Shown: one piece after another, positions 50,281 through 61,960 of the stretch
How positions within the stretch are numbered: position 1 is the stretch's first letter
How the letters are laid out: each line of letters opens with the position of its first letter
Made by a program: the position numbers and the translations under genes
NCBI GenBank assembly: GCA_036874045.1
Contig: JAZBRI010000009.1
Coordinates: 2,108,001-2,172,000, forward strand
Source: Cymodocea nodosa
Taxonomy: Eukaryota; Streptophyta; Magnoliopsida; Alismatales; Cymodoceaceae
DNA: 64,000 bases
Direction: 5' to 3'
Notes under the pieces: model-generated
Database searches by the model: none
Seen by the model: only the letters and a program-made list of their open reading frames with translations
What the model was told of the DNA's origin: nothing

Positions 50281-50627
50281 TTGTGATGTTGTAATAATTT
50301 GTAGTTGGACTTTGTTGTTGTTGTTATTATGATGTTTGCGAGTTATGTTGTTATTGAAAGAACATTTTATTGTGATGTTGTAATAATTTGTAGTTGGACT
50401 TTGTTGTTGTTATTATGATGTTTGCGAGTTATGGTGTTATTGGAAGAACATTTTATTGTGATGTTGTAATAATTTGTAGTTGGACTTTGTTGTTGTTATT
50501 ATGATTTTTGCGAGTTATGTTGTTATTGAAAGAACATTTTATTGTGATGTTGTAATAATTTGTAGTTGGACTTTGTTGTTGTTATTATGATGTTTGCGAA
50601 TTATGTTGTTATTGAAAGAACATTTTA
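50281..50627 (+). repeat. Minisatellite, 4 x ~86 bp
   Basis: Units start TTGTGATGTTGTAATAATTT at 50281, 50370, 50456 and 50542, with a (TTG)n tract and GCGAGTTATG(T/G)TGTTATTG in each. They lie between ORF1 and the transposase. Copies are nearly identical, suggesting recent expansion. Confidence 0.9.
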
Positions 50628-50748
50628 TTGTCATATTCAAACATTATTGTTGTTATTGAGTATTTAACTTCTTTGCTTTATTAACAACACTATTATCAAT
50701 TTTGATATATTTGACATATTTGTTTTTTCACATATAGTTTTTCTCTAC

Positions 50749-52164
50749 ATGGACAACTATGATGAAAGTTCCCAACGACAATTACAAAGACAAAGACGAA
50801 GGCAAATATGTAGCATAATTACTCAAGTGTGTGGAGGAGTTGTACATAATATTACACATATTAGAAGGAATTCTACTAAACGAATATATAGTAGGGAGGG
50901 AGAACGATGTACTAGGACATTATTAGATTCATTAATACCTCACCAATCATATAACTGTCGAAAAATATATCGCATGAGTCAAACTATTTTTCTGAAATTT
51001 TGTGAGTTGCTTAAAAGAGAAAGAGTTATACAAGATAGCCGAGGTATAAGTGTAGAAGAGAAATTAGCAATTTTTCTTGTTACAGTTGGTCAGAACCAAC
51101 GATATGGAGTAACTACTAAGCGTTTTCAGAGATCTACTTGGATGATTAGCACATATTTCAATGAGGTTGTCAATGCTATAATCAGATTACATGATATACT
51201 TATAGCAAAACCTTCATCATCAACACCAAACCGAATTCATAATGATCCAAATGTCTACCCATATTTCAAGGTAAAATGTGAATTATATTATTATGTTGTT
51301 CTTCTGTTTTATTGAATGTATTTTGTATAGATGCTTAACAATACATTTTTTACATGTTTTCAATATAGGATTGCATTGGCGCTATCGATAGTACACATGT
51401 CAATGCCATAATTTATGGACAAGAAACTGCTAAATACAGGAATAGGAAAGGAGAATTAACACAAAATGTATTGACAACTTATAATTTTGACATGGAAATC
51501 ATGTATGTACTTGTTGGTTGGAAAGGATCAACTACAAATGCAAAAATTTTACAAGATGTGACTTCTTGATCACATGGGCTTGAAGTACCACCAGGTATGA
51601 CAACACTATTGCCATTCAAATTATTTGTTTATATAAATGTAAATAATAGAAAGTGTTAAATGTTATGTATATTGTGCAGGTAAGTATTATCTGGTAGATG
51701 TAGGATTTCCAAATCGTCCGGAATTTATTTCTTCATTTCGAGGTGTATGATATTATTTATTAGAATATGATCAAAATTGAGTTCCAAGTAACGCGGTAGA
51801 GAATTTCAATTATAGACATTCTCAATTGAGAAATGTTATAGAACGTACATTTAGAGTAATCAAGCATCGGTTTACAATTTTACGAGGTTACATGTCATAT
51901 CCATTTGAAACACAAGTTAAAATTGTTTTAGCATGTTTTCTTGTTCATAATTTCATTAGAAGAGTAGATCGAGAAGACTTATTACAAGATCTAGCAAATG
52001 AATTGCATGAAGAAAATGTTGTATTAAATGAAGAATTTATTAACAATGTTGAAGAAGATAATGTACATTGTTTTGTTAATTTGAGCATGGAACGAAAGAA
52101 AGTAGTAGTTAATGTAATGCGTGAAATAATTATGTATTCCATGTGGGAGATGAATAATATGTAA
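50749..52164 (+). pseudogene. PIF/Harbinger transposase, copy B
   Basis: Exons about 50749-51270, 51369-51594 and 51680-52164, with GT-AG introns. N-terminus MDNYDESSQRQLQRQRRRQI; LLDSLIPHQSYNCRKIYRMS; GISVEEKLAIFLVTVGQNQR; DDE motifs GAIDSTHVN (Asp), KYYLVDVGFPNRPEF (Asp) and HSQLRNVIERTFR (Glu); PFETQVKIVLACFLVHNFIR. The three stops (DVTS-stop-SHG, GV-stop-YYL, DQN-stop-VPS) are all TGA where the family usually has Arg (CGA), so it has decayed only by a few CpG transitions. It is the best-preserved transposase here. Confidence 0.9.
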
Positions 52165-52395
52165 AAAAATGTATTCAATGTAGTTCTAATGAAAAAGTTA
52201 TTTCATATGTGCATTTTATATAGTTATTTGAAGTTAATACATCAAAAATTTAGAAATATTCATAATATATATTTAAAATGGTTTATAAAAGTAAATTTAA
52301 ACCGTTTAAAATAACTTCTTATCATTTCCTAGTATGTATAAATAGTTCAAACTTTTATGTCATTTCTTATAATTTCTTAGTGTACAAAAACACAA

Positions 52396-53278
52396 TTTTA
52401 TTTTCTGTCATTTCTTTTATTTTTCATTTCTTATTATTTCTTGGATCTTCCGTTATTTCATTTTTCGACAGAAAACATGTACAAAGAGATCCATAGATTT
52501 ACAATATTACCCATGACTCTTAATCCTATTAGTTGAATCGACTTAGTCGATGACCCATTGACTCATTGCACATAGGTTCGCTAGATGCCTCGTCTACATG
52601 ATGTATCAATGTTTGTTGACTAGAAACCTAAAAGGCTAAAACCTTGTCACATGGTCCATGCAAGTAGCAATACGTTAATACCTCACATAGTCGATGTTTG
52701 TTGTGTCCACATCTACCTACAAATCCTAAATTAAACACACATCGACTGTGTCGGTGCCTTTTGTTTGCCAATCTACATGGTGCATAGCACTCGAATTGTT
52801 GCACTCATTTGCATGATGGCACCTGCATGCTCGATGATGCACGAGTGCAGTTGGTGGACAACCCACCTGGTCACCTCGACCAACTTGTTGAATATTTACC
52901 CCTCACCCCACAGGCCGAAGGCCAGGGCCCCAACCCCGACACCCTTCGGCCCGACCAATTATGGTTGTGCGTCATTCCTTCGACTCGTGTGGCACGATGG
53001 TTAGAAGTGTGTTAGGTCAAGTTTGACCCGACCATTTGACATCTAAAGTAATCCAAAATTAAAATTTATTTCTCTTAAAAATCCATCATTTTTTGGTGAG
53101 TAGCCGAATTCGCAAACCTTCTCGCCAATATATATGGTCCTCGAAAACGTCCCGATTTTTTCTACCACATTTCACGCTCCCGCTCTTTCCCCAAAGCCCT
53201 AGGAAAACCCCGCTCAATCCAAAACTCGGAGTGACATCTGGAACGTCCACGAGATCGGACTGTGCCTGGCCGGAGGGA
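52396..53278. other. Intergenic region and HAT1 promoter/leader
   Basis: GC content rises towards HAT1. A perfect 9-bp inverted repeat (GGCCGAAGG at 52913-52921, CCTTCGGCC at 52943-52951) lies in a C-rich patch. No TATA box stands out before the HAT1 ATG; the leader is likely in 53090-53278. No other gene. Confidence 0.5.
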
Positions 53279-55590
53279 ATGGCACGCGAGCGGAAAGAGG
53301 GCGATGACGTGTCCCACAAGAAGCGGAAGCGCGTCGGGTTCGCAAACATCGGTAAGCTCTTCCTCGTGAATAAGTTCATCACTATTTGAGGTGTGCTTTT
53401 CATTTTGATTTTGGTGGTTTGAAAGTTATTCTTGATTCCGGTGGTAACTCATAGGAAGCATAGACAAGTGTTTCTCGTTTTGAGTATCATTTTTTCTTTC
53501 AATTTGGACTTTGGAGCACTTAAGAGTTGAAGTCATTTATTAGGTGCGTATTCTCCTTTAGAGATTTGGCATTTCGGACGTTTTTCCGTTGATCTTTTTA
53601 TTTTCAGTCTTTTTTTTTGTTTTGTTGCAAGTTTTTCCAATAGTTATTTTAAGTTTCCAAGAGATGGAAGTTCGAGCACTTCTGATTGGGTTGAATATGG
53701 ATTAAGGATTTTGAGCTTAATGGTTTACTTATATTAATGATATTTCAATTATGCTTGAACATACTTCTATTTTAAGTAAACGATACCAATGATGTTCGGT
53801 GTTTTGACATTTTGCTATTCGTGGTTGTGGTCGTGACAGATTCAAAACTTTCTTTATTAATGAATAGGTTCTTCTTCTTTGTTCGATGCATTGTATAGAT
53901 GTTTTGTATGTTTGGGAGATATCGTGTTCACTACTTCAGTTTACCAGTGGATGCTGGACATGTTTGATATTTTGTACTGAATTATTTGTGACCTTTCAGA
54001 TTCGGGAATTCCAGCAAAGGAATGCATCAAAATATTTCTTGGTATGGACTAGTTTCTTAAGTTCCTTTATTTGCACTTTAAAAATGGGAACATTTAAACT
54101 TATTGTTTTTAAAAAATAACCACATTAAGGAGAAGCATTGTGTAGAATTTTCTAATTGCTTTCATCTGGCTCTTCTTTCTTTGCTTCTTTCTTTATATCC
54201 ATTTAATGGTTACATAGGATTTTGAAATATAGCATTGTGATCTGAGAAACAGATTAACATTTCATCATGTACTTAACATTTATAGCTTTACATAAATATC
54301 AATTCCCCAACTTCTAAGTAGCTGCCTATTTTTCTGAAAAAGTAATATCAATTTCATTTTTTTCATTAAAATTCATAAAGAAGATTGTAGAAGCTGTACA
54401 TGAATATGAATTTTTTTTAACTGATGCATCTTACATCTTTATTAAAATTGTCTATTGGCCACAGGGTAGTGGTCTGACTGGGATGAGCTTGATGAATATG
54501 GCATTTCTTTAAATGCGCATGAAGTATTTGTTTTAGAATTCTTTGAAATGTAATCCTAGTTTCATGATGGCACTCCTTGTGATGCCCCAGAAATAGCAAT
54601 TTTAATAGAGAAAAGTCTTACTATTGGGGATTTTCAGAGGGTTTGTTGAAAGTGGCCAGGCAATGACTCTTGGAATCTGTTATTGTATTTTAGTATTTGT
54701 TAATATATAAAAAAAATCTAAATTTATGTGAGTTCTCCTTTTCTACTTTTCCTTCATTGTAAACATGCTTTGTCCTTGTTACTAATTATAGTTTATTCAT
54801 TGATTTTATCCTGTAGTAAGTAGCCCAGAGGAAATTGATCCTTCCAGCAATAATTGTATCATTGTGAATGACATTGATCAATTTTTTGGTGAAGATGGAA
54901 AGATATATGGTTACAAAGATCTAAAGGTTGTTTTGTGCCCATTTATGCTTACATCTAAATTGGTGATTCTGAACATTGAATCCTCACACATCTCATGCCT
55001 GTTAAATATTCGGTGCAGATTAATGTGTGGTTCAACAACATTTCCTTTCATGCTTATGCTGAGATAACATTTCAGAGCACTTGTGATGTATGTATTGCAT
55101 GTTGTGTTCTGTTTTCCTCTTCTTTTTGAATTAGACACTATTACTTTCTTTGATAACTAGCTTATGTTGCCCTAAGTTTTGTACACTTATATAACATCTT
55201 CAAATGTATTTTTTCTCACATTTAAGGGTGAAAAAGGGATCACTGATTTGAAGTTTTGTCTTAAGGTATCAATGGATAATTTTATTTTTAAACTTCTTTT
55301 CCAGTTTCAGTGACTTACTGAACTATGATTTTCTAGCAGAAGATATTTGGTGAAATCTTGATGGAGAAAAATGAATTTATTCAGACTTTTTCTTCAGAAG
55401 TCCATTATGTCAGGTTTGGATGCTTTCTCTCAAACATTTCCTCATGTTTCCCTATGCTTTCCTACCATTTATGGTTTTGCCTTTTGTGGAGTGTAGAGAT
55501 GTTGTCTCAAGTGGGGCTGTCATATGTTGCAATTCATTATTTGGGATCAATGGCACATCAGACACTTGCTTTGATAATTCAACATTTGAG
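53279..55590 (+). CDS. HAT1: Histone acetyltransferase type B catalytic subunit, exons 1-7 (3' part not in window)
   Basis: HAT1 (HAG2 in Arabidopsis) acetylates newly made histone H4 on Lys5 and Lys12. Exons: 53279-53351, 54000-54041, 54817-54926, 55019-55087, 55227-55265, 55340-55413 and 55497-55590; GT-AG introns, phases consistent, 167 codons. It starts MARERKEGDD with a basic KKRKR (residues 14-18, nuclear-signal-like), then [62 protein letters not shown] and IQTFSSEVHYVRD, all of the Hat1 N-terminal domain. Plant HAT1 is about 465 residues; the GNAT acetyl-CoA-binding domain would lie in later exons. Intron 7 starts GTGCTAG at 55591 and is entered by LTR-F at 55782. No later exon is seen to 64000: either a very long intron or a broken gene. 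Confidence 0.88.
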
Positions 55591-55781
55591 GTGCTAGTTC
55601 TTTTTCTCTCATTGGAGACGTTTACAATTTGGATGCAATTGTTCATGGGCTTCATACTTCAATGACTTTCTTAGTTCTTGCATATAACAAAATTACTTCA
55701 ATTATCTTGTCCTCCAATTGGGTGGCCATAGCATGTTGTGGAATCATGTTATTTGTTTTTTTATAGAAGTGTGTTATAGAT

Positions 55782-57397
55782 TGATGATTCACTAGAGGGG
55801 GGTGAATGGTAAGTCTTCTAAAATTATTATTGATTTCTATTTCACCCTAAAAAATATATATATCAAAGTAATTCAATTTTATCTTAAGTAGATTATGATC
55901 AGTAGAATAATAAAAATTTATTGCAAAAGTAACAATATAAAAGAACACAAGAAATTTTTATAGTGGTTCACCTAAACAGGCTAATCCACTCCTCAATGAC
56001 TTAACTTTAAGAATTCTACTAATTCAATATTTTTAAGGTTCAAAACTAACCTATACAAGAGTCTCCAAACTTTTGCAGTGGTGTTTTCCTAGTTTGATAC
56101 CAAACCACAACACAAAATATCATTTTGTGCAAACACGCAAAGCACCAATCCTCTGTCAACAAGATACTAACCTTATTCAGATGAGACATTGACCTCACCC
56201 TCTTTTTAAATTTCTAAATTTAAGGAGTCTCACCACAATCCAGTGAGTTAGGTTTTCACAGTTAAAAACCTAAAGATCTAAAAGCAGTTTAGTACATGAG
56301 CATTTAGTAAAACATTTAATTTCAAATGAGAATACTTAAACATGCAAACCATACATTGATCTTCTTGTTCTCCAGATTGAAATGCTCTAGAAGAGAGATT
56401 TTGTTAATTTTGATTGAAAATTGAATTCATGTGAATGTAAGTTGCAAAGTTGGTGAGCGCAGAATATTTTTGATGTATTCTCTCCGTTCTCAATTTTCTC
56501 TAATTGCACTCATTGATCAATTGTCTTACTGATGTGCATATCCTTTCCGGTTTTATTGTTGATTCCTGATTTTGGAAACTCTAGTCATGCCCTTAATTTT
56601 CACCAATTTTGAATATATCATTCTGTCCTTCCATCTTTCTATTCCCTTGCCTTAAAATTGTTTCAAAAAATGGAAACTTGTAGATCTGCAATGAACTCAT
56701 AAGTATAAAAACTTTGAATAATGCACAACAAGTTAAGTTCTTTGTCATTTAAATTATCAGTTAGTAATATGAATAACTGATTGAAAAATAATTGAAGTTC
56801 AGTAAGTTAAAAGTACTTAGATGATCTTGCATTTGATATTCTAACAGTTAACACATTAAGTCTCTGAGAATTTCGGTAAGTAGTTATGTTAAGTCATCGT
56901 CCAACAAATAAATAAATAAGTAATAAATTACAGAAACAAAAATTTATTCTTTTAAGTTATCGAGAGATTTAAAAACCATGAAGACATATATCTATAAAAA
57001 ATTGACATTAAGGCTAAATAGAACGAGCTAACTTCATAAGGTTTACTAAACACTATGAGAGGCCATGTGAGATTTTAAGTTATTCATGTACTTGATCATA
57101 ACTCTTCGAGTTTTTATCATAAGTTGTCGACTTTTTAAATTTGTAAACACTTAACTACAAGTTTTTTTAACTTAAGTTGCCGACATTCTAATCCTTAAGA
57201 GTTCTTAACTATATGAGAGGCAACACACAACCATCATCTGGAGACTTATTCCTATTATTCATCGACTTAGATAACTTCTAGTTAATAGGCTAAAGAGGAT
57301 TTTTTCTCTAAGTTCATAGTTTTTCATCATCAAAATAATTACTAAACAGTATGAACTATGTTTTTGAAATATCATCAAAAACTAATGTTCCTAAACA
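55782..57397 (-). mobile_element. LTR-F, 3' LTR
   Basis: On the - strand it starts TGTTTAGGAACATTAGTTTT at 57397, directly after the purine run AAATATAAGGGGAAAT, so it is a 3' LTR, and ends ACCATTCACCCCCCTCTAGT...ATCATCA at 55782. The CACCCCCCTCTAG end is of the SIRE-like copia kind. It lies in intron 7 of HAT1, antisense to the gene. Confidence 0.72.
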
Positions 57398-57814
57398 ATT
57401 TCCCCTTATATTTTTGAATTATATTTCTCCTTTTTTGATGATGATAAAATTACATGAGATTTATACTCTCCTTAGACAATTTCTTTTTCTACAATTATTA
57501 GTTCAGAAGAATTTAAGACAGATCAAATAGTTATATATTTCTCTCTTTTTTTGTCATAATCAAACACATGTAATAGAAGTGTAATCCACACAAGCACATA
57601 CATATGATGAGAACCAACAAGCTGTAAAATTGTATCAAATAGATTGAAAAGTTTGATACATAGTTGAACAAATATTACAACTAGAAAACAAAAAATAGCA
57701 ATCAACACTATAACTAATTGCAATCAAGTAATTCAATAATCTTCTAAGATAATTCTTTGTTTTGTTACTCCAAATAGGATTTTGGTAAGCTAACAAAGAA
57801 TTCTGTTGATTTAA
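57398..57814 (-). other. Spacer between transposon ORF and LTR-F
   Basis: AT-rich with the polypurine tract at its LTR end. A 66-codon hydrophobic minus-strand frame (57523-57723) has no recognisable similarity and is left out. Confidence 0.55.
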
Positions 57815-59960
57815 TTATTGAATCTGTTTTAATAGTTGTGCATTATGTTGTAGCAATAATTGGTTCTGCTCAACTAAATCTGAAGTAGTAGAAGTTGCTA
57901 AAGGGTGTTCAGGCTTAGGAGGTGGAGTCTTAGAGAGTGAAGGCACATCAGTATGATCTCTAGCAGTATATCTTTGAAAGTCTTGAATTGTCATGGACTT
58001 TGATTTAACTCTGTAAGTGGTTCGAGAGTTGATATCAACTAAGGATGACATCAACTTGCATATGGTGTCTCCAAAGAATAGAAATGATTGCAAGTTAGAA
58101 ATCTATGATAAATACTTATGCTTAATTCACCTTAATCCTTTTGTAAACAACAAATACTTCCTTATATGTCAACTTTCTAAGCTCATCGGCATGACCCTTC
58201 TTCTATAGTAGAAGTTGTGACAAAATAACTGCAATCATATATACCTTTCTATGTAAATCAGTAACATGAGAAACTTTGACATATAGAGGATCGAAATAGA
58301 TAGTTCTATTTATTTCTTCTTCAATCCATCTTAGGGCAGAAACAAACTTGAATAGATTTATTCCTTTATTGCTAATGCCCAAATGGTAATGCACTAAGTT
58401 TTCTGTTATTTGAATAATACTTGAACTAGTATGCAGAGTAACATAATCATCATGTAGTTCTAGATTAGAATAAAATAGAGGCACTAGATTTTCTATTATT
58501 GTATGACTAGTTTGATTAGGAATTATTTCTAACAGACCCTTGAAAGGCAAAAAGTCTCTTTATTTCTTTCATCCTATTGAAATTTACTGGTCTATTAATT
58601 TTTTTTATATTTTAGAGTATTTATTATCAAATAGAGTCCTAGTTGTAGCATCCTTAAAATATAAATCTGAGTTCACCTCAACATCTTCTTCCAAGGTAGC
58701 ATTATTGTTTTCTTCACTAGGGACATTATTTTTTGCTTCCATGTTGGTGGGGTGATCATTGCATTGAAATCAATATGTTCTTGGGAAGCAGCAGTCATGT
58801 TTATTTGATCCATGATCACATTTATTATTTCATCCACTGCATCACCTTGACAATCATTAGGTGATAGACAAGGAATTTTTGTTGGTGTGGTAGGAGATTT
58901 TGAAATAGATGGAAGCCACTCTAAGTATGAAATGTCTGCTGTCGGGTTTTCTAAATTAGTAGAAGTTGATTCTTCTTGAATGGATTGAACAGTTTTATTA
59001 TGAAGTCTGTCAGTCTCAATTATTGGTACTTTTGAAGGGAGTAAAAATCATAAAGGTCTCTCAACAAAAATAGATGGTATATGTACATTGTGTGGCAATG
59101 ATTGAGGAACAAGAGTAATTGTCAAAAGTGAAGATTGTTTCTTTCTTAAGCTCTTGTAAACTTGAGAGAAGTCTGTTAAATTTTGTGGTAACATGAAAGG
59201 TTTTGTAGAGTAGGAGCCCCTTTGTAGAATGATCTTTTTCTCTTTTGGAGGATGATCAGACATTTTCCTTTTGCCTTTAGGGTTTGAAGGATCAAATGTT
59301 AGTTCAAAGATAGATTCTTCAACTGTTGGCTCTTTAATTTACAGAGGTTTTTGTGTCCTCTTAAGTCTCCTAACATCTTCTTCAACTTGTTTTTTGGATG
59401 TTTCAATTGCTAAATGTAGATTTCGTTCATCCTTATCTTCTTCTTCCTTTTCATGTACTTGTTCAATTATTAGCTTCAGTAGAAGGTTCTTGAGGTTTCT
59501 TAGCTTGAAATCAATCCATAGCTTGTGCTTCAACATCTATGTGATAATTTTCTCTAATGAGTAATAACACATTATGTTTGTACTAATTGAGCTTAGGGAT
59601 TGTCATACCCTTTGTCTTAGGATGCTTAACTCCTAAGTCATCTATGACGATGGAATAATAGGTTTCTTGGCCTGAGATTTCTTCTTACTTTTAGTTTTGG
59701 GTTCAAGTAGAGGTGCAAACTTAGGTGTGGATTTTTCTTTATGTTCTTACATAAAGGAGATACACATTTTTTCTTTCGTTTGTAGTTTATAAACCATAAC
59801 ATCCTCATGAGAATATTCACTTTTAGCAAGTTTAGTATAAGTTTTGTGACCTTCAATATGAATGAGACAAACTTGTTTATTTGTTAATCCCTTGGCTTCT
59901 TTTAAACTCTGAGTGACTTGGTTTTTGTCACCAATAGAAGGGGTTGACTTCTTTTTTCCT
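57815..59960 (-). pseudogene. 'Putative plant transposon protein' ORF of the LTR-F element
   Basis: Minus-strand ORF in pieces. From its start (about 59960): KKKSTPSIGDKNQVTQSLKE-like Lys-rich sequence, an acidic coiled-coil-like part (EQVHEKEEEDKDERNLHLAI), KGKRKMSDHPP, and then the family core at 58203-58550: IPNQTSHTIIENLVPLFYSN, IIQITENLVHYHLGIS, FKFVSALRWIEEEINR and VTDLHRKVYMIAVILSQLL. The last part (57815-58093) ends with a leucine/glutamine heptad-like tail (NQLLLQHNAQLLKQIQ). The core aligns with 36060-36130 of the ORF in copy gamma. Stops and frameshifts break it near 58560-59040, 59270-59350 and 59640. Confidence 0.65.
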
Positions 59961-60229
59961 ATGGCAGAAAGTAGAGGTTGACAACTAGAAATGCATGTTA
60001 AGGTAGATGTCGTCGAAAGGAGTGAAAGGCTAGGGTTTGGTTGGAATGTTCAAGAAAGGTAACTAGCTGTTTAGGAAAGTATATTTAAATAGGTGACAGT
60101 CGGTGAGGTAAAACTTTAGGAGTCGAATATCTAGTGGAGATTCAAAGAGATATCTATAATTAACCAATCGAGACAAAATGGTGCTTAATGATCTAACAGA
60201 AAGTTACCAAATAAATTATTGAAGATTCA

Positions 60230-61330
60230 AGGAATATTCGATGACAAATATGGTAAGGATTTGAGTAGCCAAATTTCTAAAAGCAATAGGAAGAGTAAGG
60301 TCTACCTCAAAAGATGGAGGATTTGCCATGGGGGAGGTGGTGTTGTAGAGGAAGTTGTAGGTGCAACAGTGAGTCGTCGATGATAGACTTGCAAAGGACA
60401 AGAGGTGGGAAAGAAGGAAGTGATAGAGGGCTAGAGGGAGGGGTAGTGTCCTCACAAGGAAAGGAAACCTCTTAGGTAACAGGGGTTGACAGTTGGGCAA
60501 GTGGGGCAAGAGAAGTTAAGGGAGGCTTTACCATAGGAGAGGGGACAACCACTAAGGGAGGAGAAGGAGAAGTGGTCGAGGAAGAAGACCGAAAGTAAAG
60601 AGTATTTTCCTGAAAGACCACATCCTTGGAAGTAAAATAACAATGAGAAGCTAGATGATAACAACAATACCTTTTTGAAGTGCGAGAGTACCCAACGAAG
60701 ATGTAATTAATAGTGTGGAGAAAGTTTGTTAAGACCTAAGGAGAGGTCTTTGACAAAAATGGTACAATCGAAGACATGAAGAGGAAGTAGGAACAATTCC
60801 TTGTCTAGAGATAGATGTTGTAAAGGAATTACTCCACCAAGTGGGGTAGAAGATAAGTGATTGATAAGATAAGCAATAGTAGAGATAGCATTTGACCACA
60901 AATCTTTAGGCACAATCATCTCAATCAAGGAGTGAGCGATGTTTAGAATGTAATGATGCTTTTGCTTAATAATCCCATTTTGTTGAGAGGTATATACATA
61001 GGTGATTTGAGGAAGAATACCATGTTGAGAGCAAAAAGAAGCAAGAGAAGATTAAGTGAACTCCAAAGCATTATTGGTGCGAAAAATTTTGAGAATAATA
61101 CCAAATTGATTTGAATTTCATTAAAGAAAGAACAAGTTACATCAAATATTGTTTGATGATTTTTTAACAAATACAAATAAGATGTTTGAGAAAAATTGTC
61201 AACAAAGACTACATAATAACGATGACTAGAAACAGACATGACTTGGGAGGGGCTTCAAATGTTATGGTGAACAATATTAAAAGGTTTGGGAGTTGTCGCT
61301 AGGTCTTGACTAGCATAGGTAGCCTGAAAG
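60230..61330 (-). pseudogene. Ty1/copia integrase and start of reverse transcriptase (truncated)
   Basis: Integrase core SSHRYYVVFVDNFSQTSYLY and LLKNHQTIFD, then LWSNAISTIAYLINHLSSTP, and the integrase C-terminal signature IFVGYSRTSKRYCCYH with YFTSKDVVFQE. After a Ser/Pro-rich linker comes VDLTLPIAFR, the usual entry to the copia RT, but the RT palm and RNase H never follow; the sequence diverges at about 60230. A stop after SP and frameshifts near 61060 and 60700 are present. Confidence 0.87.
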
Positions 61331-61960
61331 TGCTTACCTATGATACAAGACAAATAGGAAAAAGAAGGAACCACAATCCAATGTAGAGCCTCTTTGAGCT
61401 TCTAAGGTGAAGGGTGTCCCAAACGGTGACACCATAACAAATAGGAGTTATGATCTGAGGTGGTAAGGGTGGCAAGTTCACGAGGAATATCATCTTTGGC
61501 TAGCATGTAGATACCTTGACCTTGATTATGACTAACACTAATCCTCCTCTTTGTGTGAAGATCTTGAAAGTACAGTGAAAATGATAAAAAGTTATGGAAT
61601 AGAAAAGTTGTTTGGTAATGACACTAATAGAGAGGAGGTTAACTAGAAAATTTGGAACCAAAAGAACTTTTTGCAAGGTAATGGTAGAAGTAATAGGTGT
61701 GGTGCCCTCACTACTGATTGCACAATGATGACCATTAGCAATGATAATCAATTTGACGTTGGACATGTGTAAAAGATGGGAAAATAATAGGTCATTACTT
61801 GTAACATGATTGGAAGTACTTGAGTCAATGATCTAAGAAGAATCAGGGGTAGTAGGATCATGAGAAGTTGATATACTTGAAAGAACATGAGAAGCAGTTG
61901 CCTCAACCTATTGTTGGGCATGTAAAATGCAAAGCTCATCAAAGTCCACTTGTGTGATCA
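61331..61960 (-). pseudogene. Ty1/copia protease and gag-pre-integrase region
   Basis: SNVKLIIIANGHHCAI (the G-x-H-type protease downstream strand), LQKVLLVPNFLVNLLSISVI (a hallmark of copia proteases), and CHRLGHPSP, the His part of the gag-pre-integrase zinc-binding motif. The active-site DSG region upstream reads IDSSTSNHVTS-like (near 61800-61840) with a stop. Frameshifted between blocks. Confidence 0.8.

Larger units (their letters stand above)
47794..52395 (+). mobile_element. PIF/Harbinger element B, two-gene (decayed)
   Basis: Left end GGGGGGGTTTGTGCACTTGA after a TAA that fits the superfamily's 3-bp target duplication. The right end is near TTTCTTAGTGTACAAAAACA (about 52373-52392), an imperfect match to the inverted left end. 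Inside are a Myb/SANT-like ORF1 and a transposase on the same strand, the full gene set of autonomous Harbingers. From 47930 to 48250 is a GC-richer CGACGCTCTCGC-repeat leader; 48250-49230 is AT-rich and shows no gene. It sits against the truncated transposase of element A, as if inserted in it, but the missing part of A is not found beyond the right end. Confidence 0.65.

Noticed and set aside
52913..52951. Inverted repeat GGCCGAAGG/CCTTCGGCC as a terminator-like hairpin
   Set aside because: Intrinsic terminators are not used in plant nuclear genes; kept only as a note.
52765..53015. Overlapping + strand ORFs of 79 and 68 codons upstream of HAT1
   Set aside because: No similarity, no splice or leader context; GC-richer promoter region tends to give such frames by chance.
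53093..53278. Upstream in-frame Met (53093) extending HAT1 by 62 residues
   Set aside because: The extra residues do not resemble HAT1, whereas MARERKEGDD places the basic KKRKR segment where plant HAT1 has it.
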